Source: Trichobilharzia szidati (taxonomy: Eukaryota; Platyhelminthes; Trematoda; Strigeidida; Schistosomatidae). Taken from it: a DNA stretch of 64,000 bases. A program made the position numbers and the translations under genes. This document shows, piece after piece, positions 13,101-22,451 of this stretch. Where the stretch lies: assembly GCA_944472155.2 (NCBI GenBank), contig OX235277.1:18300804-18364803 (forward strand), given 5' to 3'. The notes under the pieces were generated by a model. It had not been told where the DNA came from and searched no databases. It worked only from the letters and a program-made list of their open reading frames with translations. The stretch's first letter is position 1; each line of letters starts with the position of its first letter.

Positions 13101-16100
13101 CACAAAATGTTTCCATTGTTAAGCGGAATAACATCAGTCCCTTCAGAAAATTTGGACCTTGATTTTTAGAAGTCGCAAGGTATTTACGCAATACATTTCG
13201 AACAATCTTATCACACATTTATGTTTCAAATCAATTCGTGTGAAACAATAAATGCCGATTAAAATGAACAAAGTCAAAAGATAGTTGTGTAAATTTGTCA
13301 CTTTTAAACAAAAACGTTATCCATTCTTGAAAATTCGTATCGGATGTCCCGTTTGATAATATCAGGAAATTGAAACTTTGCTGCTAGGACGTTAGTGACA
13401 AAGTTTGAATTTATTTCCCTCAAAGCCAAAATTATATGGATTACGGAATATTCATTAGGTCGACAATCCTTCACCCAAAATTCAATCAATGTGTCATTCT
13501 ACCATACATCAGTGGGCAAAATGGTTAGCTCAAATTTTTGAAAAAGCCAAAAGTTAGCTCTCTTACCGCCTCCAACATTGTACAAGTGATTTTGTTTTAT
13601 TTTCTGTGTATTGAGAGGATAAGCATGTAAATATTATTCAAAAATCAGATTCCAATTGTAAGTTACCTACTGAAACTGGACTCATTTTTCTTAACTTGAC
13701 AAATGGTTAATTATTTTAAAATAAATGAATGATGTAAGAAATTCTAAATGTAACTGCTAATATACTGTTTTCAGATTGATGACAAACGTTATGTTAACTA
13801 TTTAATTGAATTTTAGATTTTTCCGTCGACTGATTGGACCAAAGTGCTCGGTCTCCGCTTCTTGTGCAGATGCTTCGACGATGTCTGGGCATGTAATCAG
13901 AAGTTAATTGATGGATGGTGACTAGCAGTGGAATCCAGGATGTGCATTTCGTCCTATGTGGGACTCGTCACTAGATATACCTGCATTCCCCTCGGTGAGA
14001 ACAGCATCACTCACTGCGGAAAGCAGGTATGTGCAGTGAAGAGTCCCAAATAGGAGAAATGCGCATCCTGGATTCCACTGCTAGTCACCGTCCATCAATT
14101 TAACCTTATGTTAACTGTCTGGAAATTTAGTGAGATTCGGTTCAAAGCGTATAACCCAAAAATTTGTGGTGCGTGTATTATTCGAAACATTTTTTTCCTT
14201 CAAGTTCCCCAGTGGAACACAGGGCTCAAGCTAGTGGTTTGAAACATGCTTGAAACAAACATTCAAAACATGCTAGAGTGAAATTACTCAGTTATACTCT
14301 ATAGATGAATGAAGGACTGTGAACTATTCATGGGCACAACTTCATCATCCTCAATACTTTACGAACGTATGTGATTTCATAAATGTTGAAAGAGAAATAT
14401 TTTTTGTGCGTGAGGAGACGAACTTTTATTGCTATGTCTGTTTTTAATACAGCCAACTGTAAGTCCCTATTGTTTCAGTAAATGCCAGTGTGTATCTCAA
14501 TTCATGCAAAATGCAGAGCTATTTTTTCATGTCCATCCAGAAATGCATAGCTAGTAAGACATAACTGCTAACCAAGAATTAAATTAATAAAGTATACAGA
14601 AGCATACAAAACACCTACAACAAATGTAACTTCAAATACTCCAATTCGAGGCGAGGATTCATCGCATTCACATTTTGCACTAACTGAAAAAGCACACTAT
14701 TTTTGGGGTGATTTATTTGGCTACATAATTCTTTCGACTGGAAGAACCTTCTATGCCACTACAAATGTGTCGGAGTTTGTAGTAATGTGAAAAACAGCGT
14801 ATCTTCAGTGTATCCTCTCTTCTCAACAGATATATTAAAACTTCATATTTAGATGTTCATTGCTTTGTGTTGTCCATGTAAGGTATTATTAAGGATAATC
14901 TTGAAAACTAAGACACAATGAATAAAGTTAACTATCCTAAGAATTACCTGAGTGAATGAGCACTATCTACAATCCTATGAAAGCATGTGGTGAGTAAATG
15001 TTTGCTTTATCTTTAAGTGACAATTTTGGATTATTTCTGTATTTTCAATTTTTTCAAAAATCTAGATGAGATATTTCACAAGCATTTTGCTGAAAATACA
15101 CATTTTTCAGTGAAATAATTACACGGTTTTGATAGCGTTGTCAATACTATTTAGAAATATATATCGATGTAACATTTTAGAATTTTCAGACAAGGTACTC
15201 ATACGAAGGTGGATATCATCTGAGGTTTGTTGATAACTACTGGACTGGATTTGCTTGACGTAATTTCCAGCTACGCAACCAATTGATTTCCAGCTTTTCT
15301 GGCAATGTTAAACAATATTTCAAAACTAAAAGTAATGAATTTCTTTCTGAACACGACTCGAATACTGGAAAATTCGAATGTTGTAATCTGAATTTTATGT
15401 TAGCTATGGCAATATCAAGACAGTACTGTTACATTCAGGAATTCAATAACAGACACCAATCATGCAGTGAATTACTGTAAAAGTCACATTCCTCCAAAAC
15501 TCATGTTTTAAATGACCAGCTTTTACACAAGCCATGTATTTCATAAAACTTAACTTTGATTTAAGTATAAACACAACAAGAAAGAAATATCAACTGCACT
15601 TACCAATCAAATGAATTCTACATTGACTGTACATCCTGATTAATTACTCATCTCTGTGGTGACATATTGCTTACTGACAGCGTCTTTCTGTGAATGATCG
15701 TTTTCTACAGTCAGTGTGTCACAAATAACTTTCATATATATATATATATATATGTATTGCTGATTCGATCACCCATAAAATTCACAATATTATTACATTT
15801 GACCGATCAATGTCTGGTAGACGTTTGCGTATGAGACATTGGCTATTTGGCCCTGTGCTACGTAACATTTTTACTCAAGTAGCTCTAACACCTTGTTAAT
15901 AATATTTACACTCAAAATAAATGTTCACTTGAAGTCTGAGGAGCTGAGTGAGATCCTGTGATGAGATGGCTCATGGTCTTTGAATCAAGTTGAATCTATT
16001 ACTCAGTTTTGTACCATTGAAAGTGAAATACTGTAACTATCTCGATTGTGATGCATTTACAGAATACTGTCAGTTACAGTAGGATGCATTTGAAAAGAGT

Positions 16101-19100
16101 TTTCATCTCTCGGTGAAATACGAAAATTATTGTTAACTGTGGTTCCTACTGCTTTTCGAGTATGCTGAAACATTTTTAAGTAAGGCTTTTCCGTCATTTC
16201 CAACTGTTCATCTTTTTAAATAGTATCTGAATGTGGCAGTGAGTAAATTATTCGACTTTTATTTATTTTTATGTAATGGACATTTACTTATTTGTATTCT
16301 GTCTTTTGATGAACCACATATCACTACTTTGCCGTTGTGGGCCAATCGTCAAACAGTATTTTACGAAAACAATATTCTACGTTAAAAGTTGACTTCAAAA
16401 CTATCCGATATTTGTCAAATATTTGCAGCTAAAAGAATTCTTAACCTGCTAACAGTAACCCACAATGCCTGGAAGTTGTTTCAGTTCTATCGCTGGTTTG
16501 AAAAACTGCTATCCATTATTCATTTGTTTACTGTTGTTTAAGAAAACGCTTCAGTCAACATTTGGGGTGTTTATGTGTTTTGGTCGACTGAGTTCAGGAG
16601 TGATAATTAAAACAGGCTATTAACATTGATAATATTGTTAAATGATAAGTTGTTAGTGACCTGCCCTGTCCATTTCATGTCAGAAGAAACAGAATAGAAA
16701 ATAGGAGGAAGAACAGCAACTAAGGTAACATCAGCTTAAATAAAGTAATGGAGGACTTCCGACTTTATGCAGTGTACTGTTTCAAGTCACGAAAGTAAGA
16801 CTGCAACCATTTATAGCCCAGCACTCTGATTGTGTAGCAACAAGCTTGTTTTACAGAAGAGGCCTAGGTAATGAGTGAAAGGTAGTGGTGTAATCAAAGA
16901 AGGTGCACCAAACATATTTGGCACCCGTGTCCAAATTAGACACAGTGAAATATATCATGAAAACAGTGGCCTCAAAAGTACCTGCCATGTTTATAAGTAT
17001 ATTGATTATGTCATTAAACGCTTCCAAATAGGGTTCAGCGTTAAGCAAGATGAGCTCTCCGTTCATTCTTGAAAAAGATGACGTATTATCGATAGGTCTA
17101 AGCTTAACACTTGATTCACTTGATGATTTGGATACAGTGAAAGTTTAATTATCTTTCCAAGCAGTATAAAATGTCTGCATGTTTCTTGAAGATACTAGTA
17201 GGTACACTATTGACGCCAAGAGACTGGGTAGATTTAAAGTATTAAAGACACTTGAGGATGTCATTTTCATTAAAAACCCAGAGAAGCGGTCATAATTTAT
17301 GCTTGTAGCATATGAAGTCATAACACCTGCTGGATGACATATGAAAACTTATAAGGCGTACTAGCATCAATAGAAGACAGATCATTATTTATCTGCCTAC
17401 CACCGGTGAATTCCTTAAATAGCTTCCACATATTTAAGGAATTTCGCATGTGTTTCCTTGCCAGGGTTTAACAAGGCCCATCTCTGAGAATGCGTATATA
17501 TTTCTCGCAATATTGGTATGACAAAATGATTCATATTAGGTATTGGGGCTCTTTTCCTAGCTTCACCAATACCGAAGTCATCTGAAAACACTAGAACAAG
17601 AGTATTTTACAGTCGTGTTGAAAAGCTGACAATATTTTCATGACATTATCTTGTAAGAAAATGTAGTCACAAGAATTGAAGGCCACAGTAGCTATCGACA
17701 AGGAGTTATCGAGAGAGGTGGTAGCAAAGGTGTTTCGGTAGACATTCAGCAGGGAAGCAGTCAATTTCGTCACTTGAGAATCGAAAACACATCATTGAAA
17801 TTACACCACTGGGAATCGATGAGGGTCGCAAGGCAACGGCCACATCTCTTCTTAAACCCAAAACCGATCATGTCTGAAGAATCTGAAACCATTGAAACCG
17901 ACTAAGCTTCATTTATTTGTATTTATTTCAGAGCATCCGATGCCGTATTCGAAACGTTTGAACATTATGAAATTCCGTGGTTTACTGCGGAATAGAGAGC
18001 CAATAAAACTTTCGTTTCTTTCCTTTGTTTAACTGACCGGTAGCACACCCCTCGTATTAACTGCTCAACCTGTAAAATGGTGATAATACATAGTAATATA
18101 TATATATATAAATTCTAGGAAAAAGTAAGTTGACTTCCACTTCAATCTATTCATCTTTTTGTGTCACAATATATAAATACTAGTCCACTGATTTAATTAA
18201 GTCCCTCTGTGGACTCGTGTATCTCGAATGATATCATATAAAAGTAAATACTCAGAAGGCTTTCCTGAAAAAACCATTCTTATCGAAATAAAAAGTATTG
18301 ACAAATGCAGAAAATATAGTTTCCATGACTACATAAATATATGTATATATACATCATATAGAACATGGTAAGTTTCAGTATGTGATAATATTTATTCCAA
18401 TGTTTAAAACTCCTAAGCCACTGAATCCATCAACCTCTGGCTTTCCTAGAAATGTCGGCGATAAATAAATTTATATAAGCGTTTTCCTAAAAATAAATGT
18501 AATCATGTAACTTCATCTGTTACTGATAATACAGCTGGAATAAAAAAATAACTGGAAATACAACTGTCAAGTATTTTCTTCAGCTAAGAAAATGTGTTGT
18601 GTCAATATGATAGCAAATAGCAGATTGAAGTTCCATCATCAATGCTATGTAGGAGATGAAAACAGAATCCCTGAAGTTCTGCATAGGTGTGGTCAATATT
18701 CACCAAGATCTTAAAACTAAGTCAATGTTTCCGTTGTTTATATTAAAACGTAACTGTTCAACTGCCACTGTAAAGGTTAACACAACAGTCCTTTGTGACC
18801 TATACATAGCCAGTAAAATGACGTCTTCTGAAATCTATCACCTACTGTAGGGTGACTATTAGTTAGATGAAAATAAGAACTAGAAAGCGTTCAAGTAAAG
18901 ATTGATTGAATGAATACAGTTATTCATTAAGGTGATTGTGTTATAATTTGTGTAAGTAGCATGAATGCAATTTTGTGTTGAAGACCTTTGTTTCCAAAGT
19001 CTATTTTCCATTCTTTAATCGTCACCATCTGCGCACGTCTATCTTGTAAACACAGACATAACAGACAAATGATTTTGAAACCATAGATACAGGCAAATTG

Positions 19101-22100
19101 TATGAGCTTACTTACATTCTTGGAACTAATCTTTATGCTTCTGAAGACATAAAAACCTTGGCTAAATTAAACATCTCTACAAATTTGTTTACAAATGTGA
19201 CCTCAAAGTTTTGATATTTAAAACTATCGTCCACGTATAATATTTTTAAGTCACTTTTTACATTTGAATAGATAAATAGATCAGCAGATCAGACCAGAAT
19301 GATTCTAAGAATGCCATCTGATAGATTTATTTTGAGGTGAATCATTGAAAGATTTCATGAGTCAGATATGTCGTAAGATTTTAAGAGCTTTCGCAAATTT
19401 TAGTCCATCGACGAAAAGAAAGAAATAAGTCGATTACGGCGACATCTGATCCAGAATCTATTTGATTTGATGAGATTAAAACCAAGAATGATCACAATGG
19501 CCTCATGACAGACTTTGAAATGTTTGCCTGATATGTAAATTGTTTGATTAGTTCACTTCTGTATTTATTAGGTTAACTATAGAAGAGGAAAGCTGACAGT
19601 AAATCGTTTAGAAACTAATAGTCACTTAAGCTGGAAACTATCATGCTCCTGCACAATACCACTCGTGCTATTTTTGATTGTAGGTGATTGTAGGTACACA
19701 TGTAAACTGAATTCTGTCCATGTTTAGAAAATACAATAAACAAACCAAAGAATCCACTTCTAAATAACAGAATGTTGAGAAACTTACTGATTCTCCATCA
19801 AATCACGAAAGGCACAAATGTTCACAATCTTTCAATTCCACATCCATTCGGCACATTATCGACTGGTGTCAGAGAGTGGACCGCTTAGCTAAGCTGAATA
19901 AATCAACTTCATTAATTTATTGGTGAGAACTCGCAATGCGTTCACTAAAAGAAGAATAAAAACCACATATTCATAATCTATTCTAGGAGCTGTACTCTTG
20001 TTTCTCTTTCATGGAATCAATACAATGTCGACTAGAGTTGCACTTATATGAGTCACTGGTGTTTAACTTTATGTCTTTTGAATTGTTAACCAAGCTTTAC
20101 TCTAAATAACTACGAATTATGAGTCCTCTAATTTGTAACAAAGAAATCTTTCAGTGGGTACAAAGCTGACGTTGACGTATACGTTCTCAAATATTTACGG
20201 AGCAGTTTTATAACAATCCATCAGGTTGTATTTTGCTTCAATAAAGGAAACGAAATACATCTACTACCTCACCTTGTAATCTGAAGGTTCTCTGTTAGAG
20301 TCTAACAGATGAGCGAATTTTTCAATGTGACATAACTAACAGACAGGTGTTGTATTTGTAGATTAAAACAATATTGACGGTCTGCAACTTTTATCTCGGC
20401 AAATATGAACATTGTGTAATAAAAGGCACTGACAAACAGTGGATATAAATATGTCTGATTTTTAATTTTCAAACAGAAAAAGAGAAAAAGGAATGGTGAG
20501 TTGTTACGTCACATGAATTGGCAGCTCCTGTATTCTGAATAATTATACGATGTGTCTTAGAATAGATTTGTTCAACTCTGTGGGAAGCTGATTTTACATT
20601 TATTAAAAGTTTGATCACGGATTGATATCAGTTAGAGAACCATTGAAAACCATTAACTACTGGACAGCTGTTTCATCCTAATTTGAGAATAATCGACAGT
20701 ACGCTCTCACTAGGGTCAGAACCTAAGATCTTCCGGTTAAAAGACAAGCTCGTATACCATTCAGCCACTGGGACCCGATTCAATGGCCAGCTCATGAATT
20801 CTAACTTCTACCAATTCGTGACTTAGCGTGACCAACAATCAATGTAATCGGTAACAACTCCATCCTCACAATTGACTGGATGAACCTCACTGGTCAAGAC
20901 TTTTCAGTAGAACTCCAGGAAACTCTCTCCTAGGATGAAACAGCTGTTCAGTACTCCCTTGTTTTCAATGCTTCTCTAAATGATATCAATCCGTGGTCAA
21001 ACTCGCAGAAACATATCTAATCCTTACAAGCCAAACTCTTGAAAATTTATTAAAAGATTATTCAGACTGCCTTTTGAGACGTCCTGCTGGATGGAAGGAA
21101 GTAGATATGCACTGAATACTCAAACCTGAAAACCTTTGGAGAGATACACTAGCTCGGATATAGAAATGTAAAGCCTTTAGGGGTAAATACAATTTATCAT
21201 GTATTATCTGCCATATATACTGCAGAGACTAACTAAGAGCTGTTCTTAATACTTATCAGTCCTGTCATACGTTGTTGAAAACAGTTAGGTATAACAGATA
21301 ACGTTATATGAAAGTGAACTGAGAGGATGGCATGTTTATGAAATTACCTTCACTATTGAGTAAACTGAGGTAGTTTAGAAGTGTACTGCCTCATACGAGT
21401 CATAATTGTTTGGACGACATTGAGAACTCAGTGATTTTTAAGTATGTAATATATGTGTCCGAATATATTTTATTTATTTAAGCGAGAAATATGTCGAGGT
21501 AAATGATGATTCATTTATTTATTGTGTAATTAACAGTTGGTCATTTACCTGCACAAACCTTACTGAAATTCTTCTCGTAAAATGTCTGACAGCAGATTTC
21601 TCCATGTTGCCCTTTTCAGAATGCATTTATATATACAAACTTGAGTAAAAATCATGCAATCATATTTTAGTCCTGAAAATTACACTGTTCACACACAAGT
21701 CGTATTTTCTGGTTACAACACAGTGAATTATGAATTTACTCTAGAGCTGAAATCTTCATGCAGATATTTACTTTACGACTCTAAAAATGAAATGCCAATA
21801 AAGCATTCAAAAGTAAAACTCATTTAAACGAATGAAAGTTGATTCTTCTTAAAAGTTTCAACATTTTCTGACAAGCCTAACGAACATTAACCAACTTTTG
21901 GTACTTGCACTCACTGTGCAGACATATAAACTTATTCCTTCATACACAAAACAGTTTGAACTGGAAGCAGTTATACTGCTTTTGTATTCAAAATACCAGT
22001 GTCACTCAACCAGAGTTCTGATATTCAATTTCTCCACAATATACCACTGCTTTATTTTGCATTTGAAGGAGATTTCATTTTTTTTATTTTTCATATCATT

Positions 22101-22137
22101 TTCAGGAAGTAACAGCTACAACTCCTGCCTCAAATAG
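1109..22137 (+). CDS. Micro-exon gene (MEG), 5' end missing: spliced chain of tiny symmetric exons
   Basis: Fifteen well-supported internal exons (159 nt, 53 codons) span about 17 kb and join a terminal exon at 22106. All are 6, 9, 12, 15 or 21 nt long, start after an AG and end before GTAAG, GTGAG or GTGAGT. Read in phase 1 (first two bases of each exon complete a codon) no internal or junction stop occurs. In phase 0 the exons at 1109, 4482, 6576, 10081 and 11986 would each contain a stop, and phase 2 stops two codons into the terminal exon. This symmetric-exon architecture is characteristic of schistosome MEGs, which make small secreted proteins varied by exon skipping, typically in oesophageal gland, egg or tegument. 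The expected signal-peptide exon is outside the window. The MEG family is not recognised. Six weaker exons are listed separately. The splice map is an inference without transcript data. Confidence 0.8.
1655..1669 (+). CDS. MEG micro-exon, 15 nt
   Basis: The acceptor is a T/C-rich stretch ending in CACTACGCAG and the donor is GTAAGTAAC. The exon begins AAAAAAG and ends ATATCA. After the previous exon's final C it reads CAA-AAA-AGT-TAT-ATC in phase 1. Confidence 0.75.
1735..1960 (+). repeat. Relic of tRNA-Lys-like SINE (family S2), in MEG intron
   Basis: Diverged copy of the same repeat seen better preserved near 20.6-21.0 kb. Shared landmarks in order are the TTAGTTGGAGAACTACTGAG leader, a region resembling CATCAACAGTGCGTA, and AGATCCAGTGGCCGCACTTCT. 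No coding potential. It lies in the intron before the weak exon at 2033. Confidence 0.5.
2033..2044 (+). CDS. Possible MEG micro-exon, 12 nt (TATCAGTCGCCG)
   Basis: The acceptor AAATCATTTGCAG is moderate and the donor GTGAGCATT is acceptable. Length is divisible by 3 and phase 1 is open. It lies just beyond a SINE relic, so it is less certain than the GTAAGT-flanked exons. Confidence 0.4.
2918..2920 (+). CDS. Possible 3-nt MEG exon (CCG)
   Basis: The context is AAAATAAG, then CCG, then GTAAGTTCAC, with T-rich sequence (CATTTTTCATTG) upstream. The arrangement resembles the three 3-nt candidates near 62.9-63.8 kb. The acceptor is AAG rather than CAG, so this is weak. Confidence 0.25.
4073..4090 (+). 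CDS. Possible MEG micro-exon, 18 nt
   Basis: Flanked by TTCATTAAAAG and the consensus donor GTGAGTATT, with TCTCTGTCTTT some 20 nt further upstream. It is 18 nt long and open in phase 1. Alternative AGs inside the stretch would give shorter exons. Confidence 0.35.
4482..4502 (+). CDS. MEG micro-exon, 21 nt
   Basis: The acceptor GTTTGCTTATCTATACAG is excellent and the donor is GTAAGCTAT. It begins TTCTGAATG and ends CGGATGT. Phase 0 would read TTC-TGA (stop), while phase 1 is open throughout. It is the longest internal exon found. Confidence 0.75.
4680..4880. repeat. PLE terminal-repeat foldback (PLE-D type) in MEG intron
   Basis: An inverted repeat of about 20 bp (GGTCACACAGTGTTAT... and its complement ...ATAACACTGTGTGACC) brackets a CTGATGACGTTTCGAGC motif. 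The whole stretch, including AATTCCATTATGG and TTTTGATAA, reappears in reverse complement at 55733-55865 and 60420-60515 beside PLE coding fragments. It is therefore a PLE terminal repeat without coding sequence. Confidence 0.65.
5031..5039 (+). CDS. MEG micro-exon, 9 nt (GTGCCGGCG)
   Basis: A T-rich tract (GTTGTTTTTTGTCTATG) ends in GTATCAAG. The donor GTAAGTACA follows. The exon is unusually GC-rich for its surroundings and open in phase 1 (GT-GCC-GGC-G). Confidence 0.7.
5104..5115 (+). CDS. Possible MEG micro-exon, 12 nt (GCTGTTTTATTC)
   Basis: Lies between ATTTCAAG and the donor GTAAGCAAC, only 64 nt after the preceding exon. It is divisible by 3 and open in phase 1. The short intron and modest acceptor make this less certain; it could be skipped in some transcripts. 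Confidence 0.4.
5116..6575. other. MEG intron, no further feature seen
   Basis: AT-rich intronic sequence containing only short chance ORFs (for example 65 codons at 6306). No repeat family or splice pair worth listing was recognised. Confidence 0.5.
6576..6590 (+). CDS. MEG micro-exon, 15 nt
   Basis: The acceptor CATTTCACTGTCTTCAG is excellent and the donor is GTAAGAACT. The exon begins GAAAACAAT. Phase 0 would contain TAA, while phase 1 (GA-AAA-CAA-TTA-AAT-G) is open. Confidence 0.75.
7408..7422 (+). CDS. Possible MEG micro-exon, 15 nt
   Basis: Lies between CATGTTTACAAACAG and the weaker donor GTAACTGAC. It begins GACTTTCTATC, is 15 nt long and is open in phase 1 provided the preceding exon does not end in T. 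Confidence 0.4.
8563..8571 (+). CDS. MEG micro-exon, 9 nt (ACGGCTTCA)
   Basis: The acceptor is TTTAGTCAAAATTATAG and the donor is GTAAGTGTA. A second potential donor (GTATGTTTG) lies 15 nt downstream at 8587, so a 24-nt alternative is conceivable. It is open in phase 1. Confidence 0.7.
9396..9407 (+). CDS. MEG micro-exon, 12 nt (AAAACGAAAAAG)
   Basis: A very good acceptor, CATTCGCCTGCTCCAG, precedes the donor GTGAGAAAA. In phase 1 it reads AA-AAC-GAA-AAA-G and adds charged residues. It also lies inside a longer chance ORF (9260-9535), which I do not think is used. Confidence 0.65.
10081..10089 (+). CDS. MEG micro-exon, 9 nt (GATTAAGTG)
   Basis: The acceptor is AAATTCACTTTAAAG and the donor is GTAAGTTGG. 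Phase 0 would read GAT-TAA (stop), while phase 1 is open. Confidence 0.65.
10938..11125 (+). repeat. tRNA-derived SINE (family S1), in MEG intron
   Basis: Diverged copy of the family at 40937, 43261 and 43601. The head is tRNA-like: GCGTCG start, CCGACGC end, with box A and box B related promoter sequence between. The body follows (ATGGTCGGCC, GCTGAAAATTCCATACCTGT, ACAGTGTGGAATCAAGCTGT) and ends in an A-rich tail. It is inserted in the intron between exons 10081 and 11481. Confidence 0.85.
11481..11489 (+). CDS. MEG micro-exon, 9 nt (AGAAGGCCG)
   Basis: The acceptor TTTTGTTCATATTACTAAAG contains a branch-point-like TTACTAA. The donor is GTAAGTGAT. It is open in phase 1 (AG-AAG-GCC-G). Confidence 0.7.
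11986..11994 (+). CDS. MEG micro-exon, 9 nt (ATCTGATTT)
   Basis: The acceptor is TTTAACAAACATACAG and the donor is GTAAGTAAA. Phase 0 would read ATC-TGA (stop), while phase 1 is open. Confidence 0.75.
11995..13648. other. MEG intron
   Basis: AT-rich intron. Apart from the PLE-A-type fragment near 13.13-13.24 kb it holds only short chance ORFs, and no splice pair of suitable length was found. Confidence 0.5.
13130..13240 (-). mobile_element. PLE-A terminal fragment (relic) in MEG intron
   Basis: On the minus strand this stretch parallels the PLE-A 5' junction. Landmarks are GTGTGATAAGATTGTTCGAA, then ATGTATTGCG, then CTTCTAAAAAT and AAGGGACT, in the same order as 39455-39550. No coding frame survives. 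Confidence 0.55.
13649..13657 (+). CDS. MEG micro-exon, 9 nt (ATTCCAATT)
   Basis: Lies between ATTATTCAAAAATCAG and the donor GTAAGTTAC. It is open in phase 1. The acceptor's pyrimidine tract is modest. Confidence 0.65.
13797..13900 (-). repeat. Fragment related to the end of the repeat at 22.45 and 30.84 kb
   Basis: The segment TTAATTGAATTTTAGA, then GACTGATTGGACCAAAGTGC, then TCGGTCTC and TGTGCAGA matches the reverse complement of 23026-23115. It abuts the hammerhead SINE palindrome at 13906, suggesting these pieces belong to one SINE-like family. Confidence 0.5.
13906..14100. repeat. Palindromic pair of hammerhead-SINE (S-alpha-like) segments
   Basis: Inverted arms 13906-13984 and 14023-14100 (about 78 nt each) are separated by about 38 nt. 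Each arm carries, on opposite strands, the block GAGTCCCAAATAGGA / GAAATGC / CATCCTGGATTCCACTGCTA. This matches the hammerhead-ribozyme region of schistosome S-alpha-type SINEs: core TGANGAG, stem-II hairpin TCC..GGA, then GAAA. In both arms the first core base (C of CTGANGA) is replaced by G, and the right arm has lost one C before GAAA. Self-cleavage is therefore unlikely. Confidence 0.7.
14453..14458 (+). CDS. MEG micro-exon, 6 nt (CCAACT)
   Basis: A strong acceptor, GCTATGTCTGTTTTTAATAC then AG, precedes the donor GTAAGTCCC. It adds two codons in phase 1. Confidence 0.75.
14984..14989 (+). CDS. Possible MEG micro-exon, 6 nt (CATGTG)
   Basis: Flanked by ATCTACAATCCTATGAAAG and the donor GTGAGTAAA. 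It is open in phase 1. The acceptor is modest. Confidence 0.35.
14990..16223. other. MEG intron with a (TA)n microsatellite
   Basis: AT-rich intron with an alternating TA tract at about 15735-15753. No splice pair with an acceptable length was found. Confidence 0.5.
16224..16238 (+). CDS. MEG micro-exon, 15 nt
   Basis: The acceptor is very good (CAACTGTTCATCTTTTTAAA then TAG) and the donor is GTGAGTAAA. The exon TATCTGAATGTGGCA is open in phase 1. Its final A makes the next exon (GAAAAA) read AGA, not TGA. Confidence 0.7.
18119..18124 (+). CDS. MEG micro-exon, 6 nt (GAAAAA)
   Basis: Lies after a TA-rich tract and AAATTCTAG, with the donor GTAAGTTGA. In phase 1 it is open only if the preceding exon does not end in T, which holds for the exon at 16224. 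Confidence 0.6.
18362..18367 (+). CDS. MEG micro-exon, 6 nt (AACATG)
   Basis: Preceded by ATATATACATCATATAG and followed by the donor GTAAGTTTC. Its final G joins the terminal exon to give GGA. Confidence 0.6.
18368..22105. other. Last MEG intron
   Basis: Long AT-rich intron ending in an excellent polypyrimidine tract and TTTTCAG at 22099-22105. It contains the S2 SINE palindrome at 20.6-21.0 kb and nothing else that I recognise. Confidence 0.5.
20600..21015 (-). repeat. tRNA-Lys-like SINE (family S2) with inverted ends
   Basis: On the minus strand 20700-20790 has a tRNA-like head: box A-like TGGCTGAATGG, a CTTTTAA anticodon-loop-like segment (TTT, Lys) and box B-like GGTTCTGACCC. The ends form inverted arms: 20613-20690 (GATTGATATCAGTTAGAGAA, then GGACAGCTGTTTCATCCTA) and 20930-21003 in reverse complement. 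Fragments of the same family occur at 1735, 24340, 30090, 32330 and 41990. Confidence 0.7.
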
Positions 22138-22290
22138 ACTTACAGTTACCATTGGTTGATTTACATCGTGCCTGCCTCATGACTACATCTAAATTTAATT
22201 TTCTTCGCTTAATTTTAAATTTTTAACGAACTTAAATGCACTGGTTAATATAAATTTAAATAAAGTACTTTATTGAAATTCATGATTGTG
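22106..22290 (+). CDS. MEG terminal exon: last 10 codons, TAG stop and 3' UTR
   Basis: The acceptor is the best in the gene (TTTTTTATTTTTCATATCAT then TTTCAG). Joined to the final G of the exon at 18362, it encodes GSNSYNSCLK and stops at TAG 22135-22137. Phase 2 would stop within two codons. The 3' UTR is short and AT-rich and carries AATAAA. The exon end near 22280-22290 is estimated from that signal. Confidence 0.7.
22259..22264 (+). promoter_or_regulatory. AATAAA polyadenylation signal
   Basis: The canonical hexamer lies 122 nt after the predicted MEG stop codon in AT-rich sequence, followed by TTTATTG. It defines the likely 3' end of the gene. Confidence 0.6.
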
Positions 22291-22451
22291 TTCTCTAGTA
22301 ACCTTGGTCACATACTGACAGGCATCATCGATCGGTTGTTGTATAACAGCTGGTGAAAAGTCATAATACAAAACAAAAGTATGAAAGGCTGATTTGTAAT
22401 AAGCATGTGGCGAAATGGTGGATGTAGTGTCCACACGACGTACAAATATTC

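Noticed and set aside
17626..17652. A 27-nt candidate micro-exon between GTTGAAAAG and GTAAGAAAA
   Set aside because: The acceptor is purine-rich and, if included before the exon at 18119, its final T would create TGA at the junction in phase 1.
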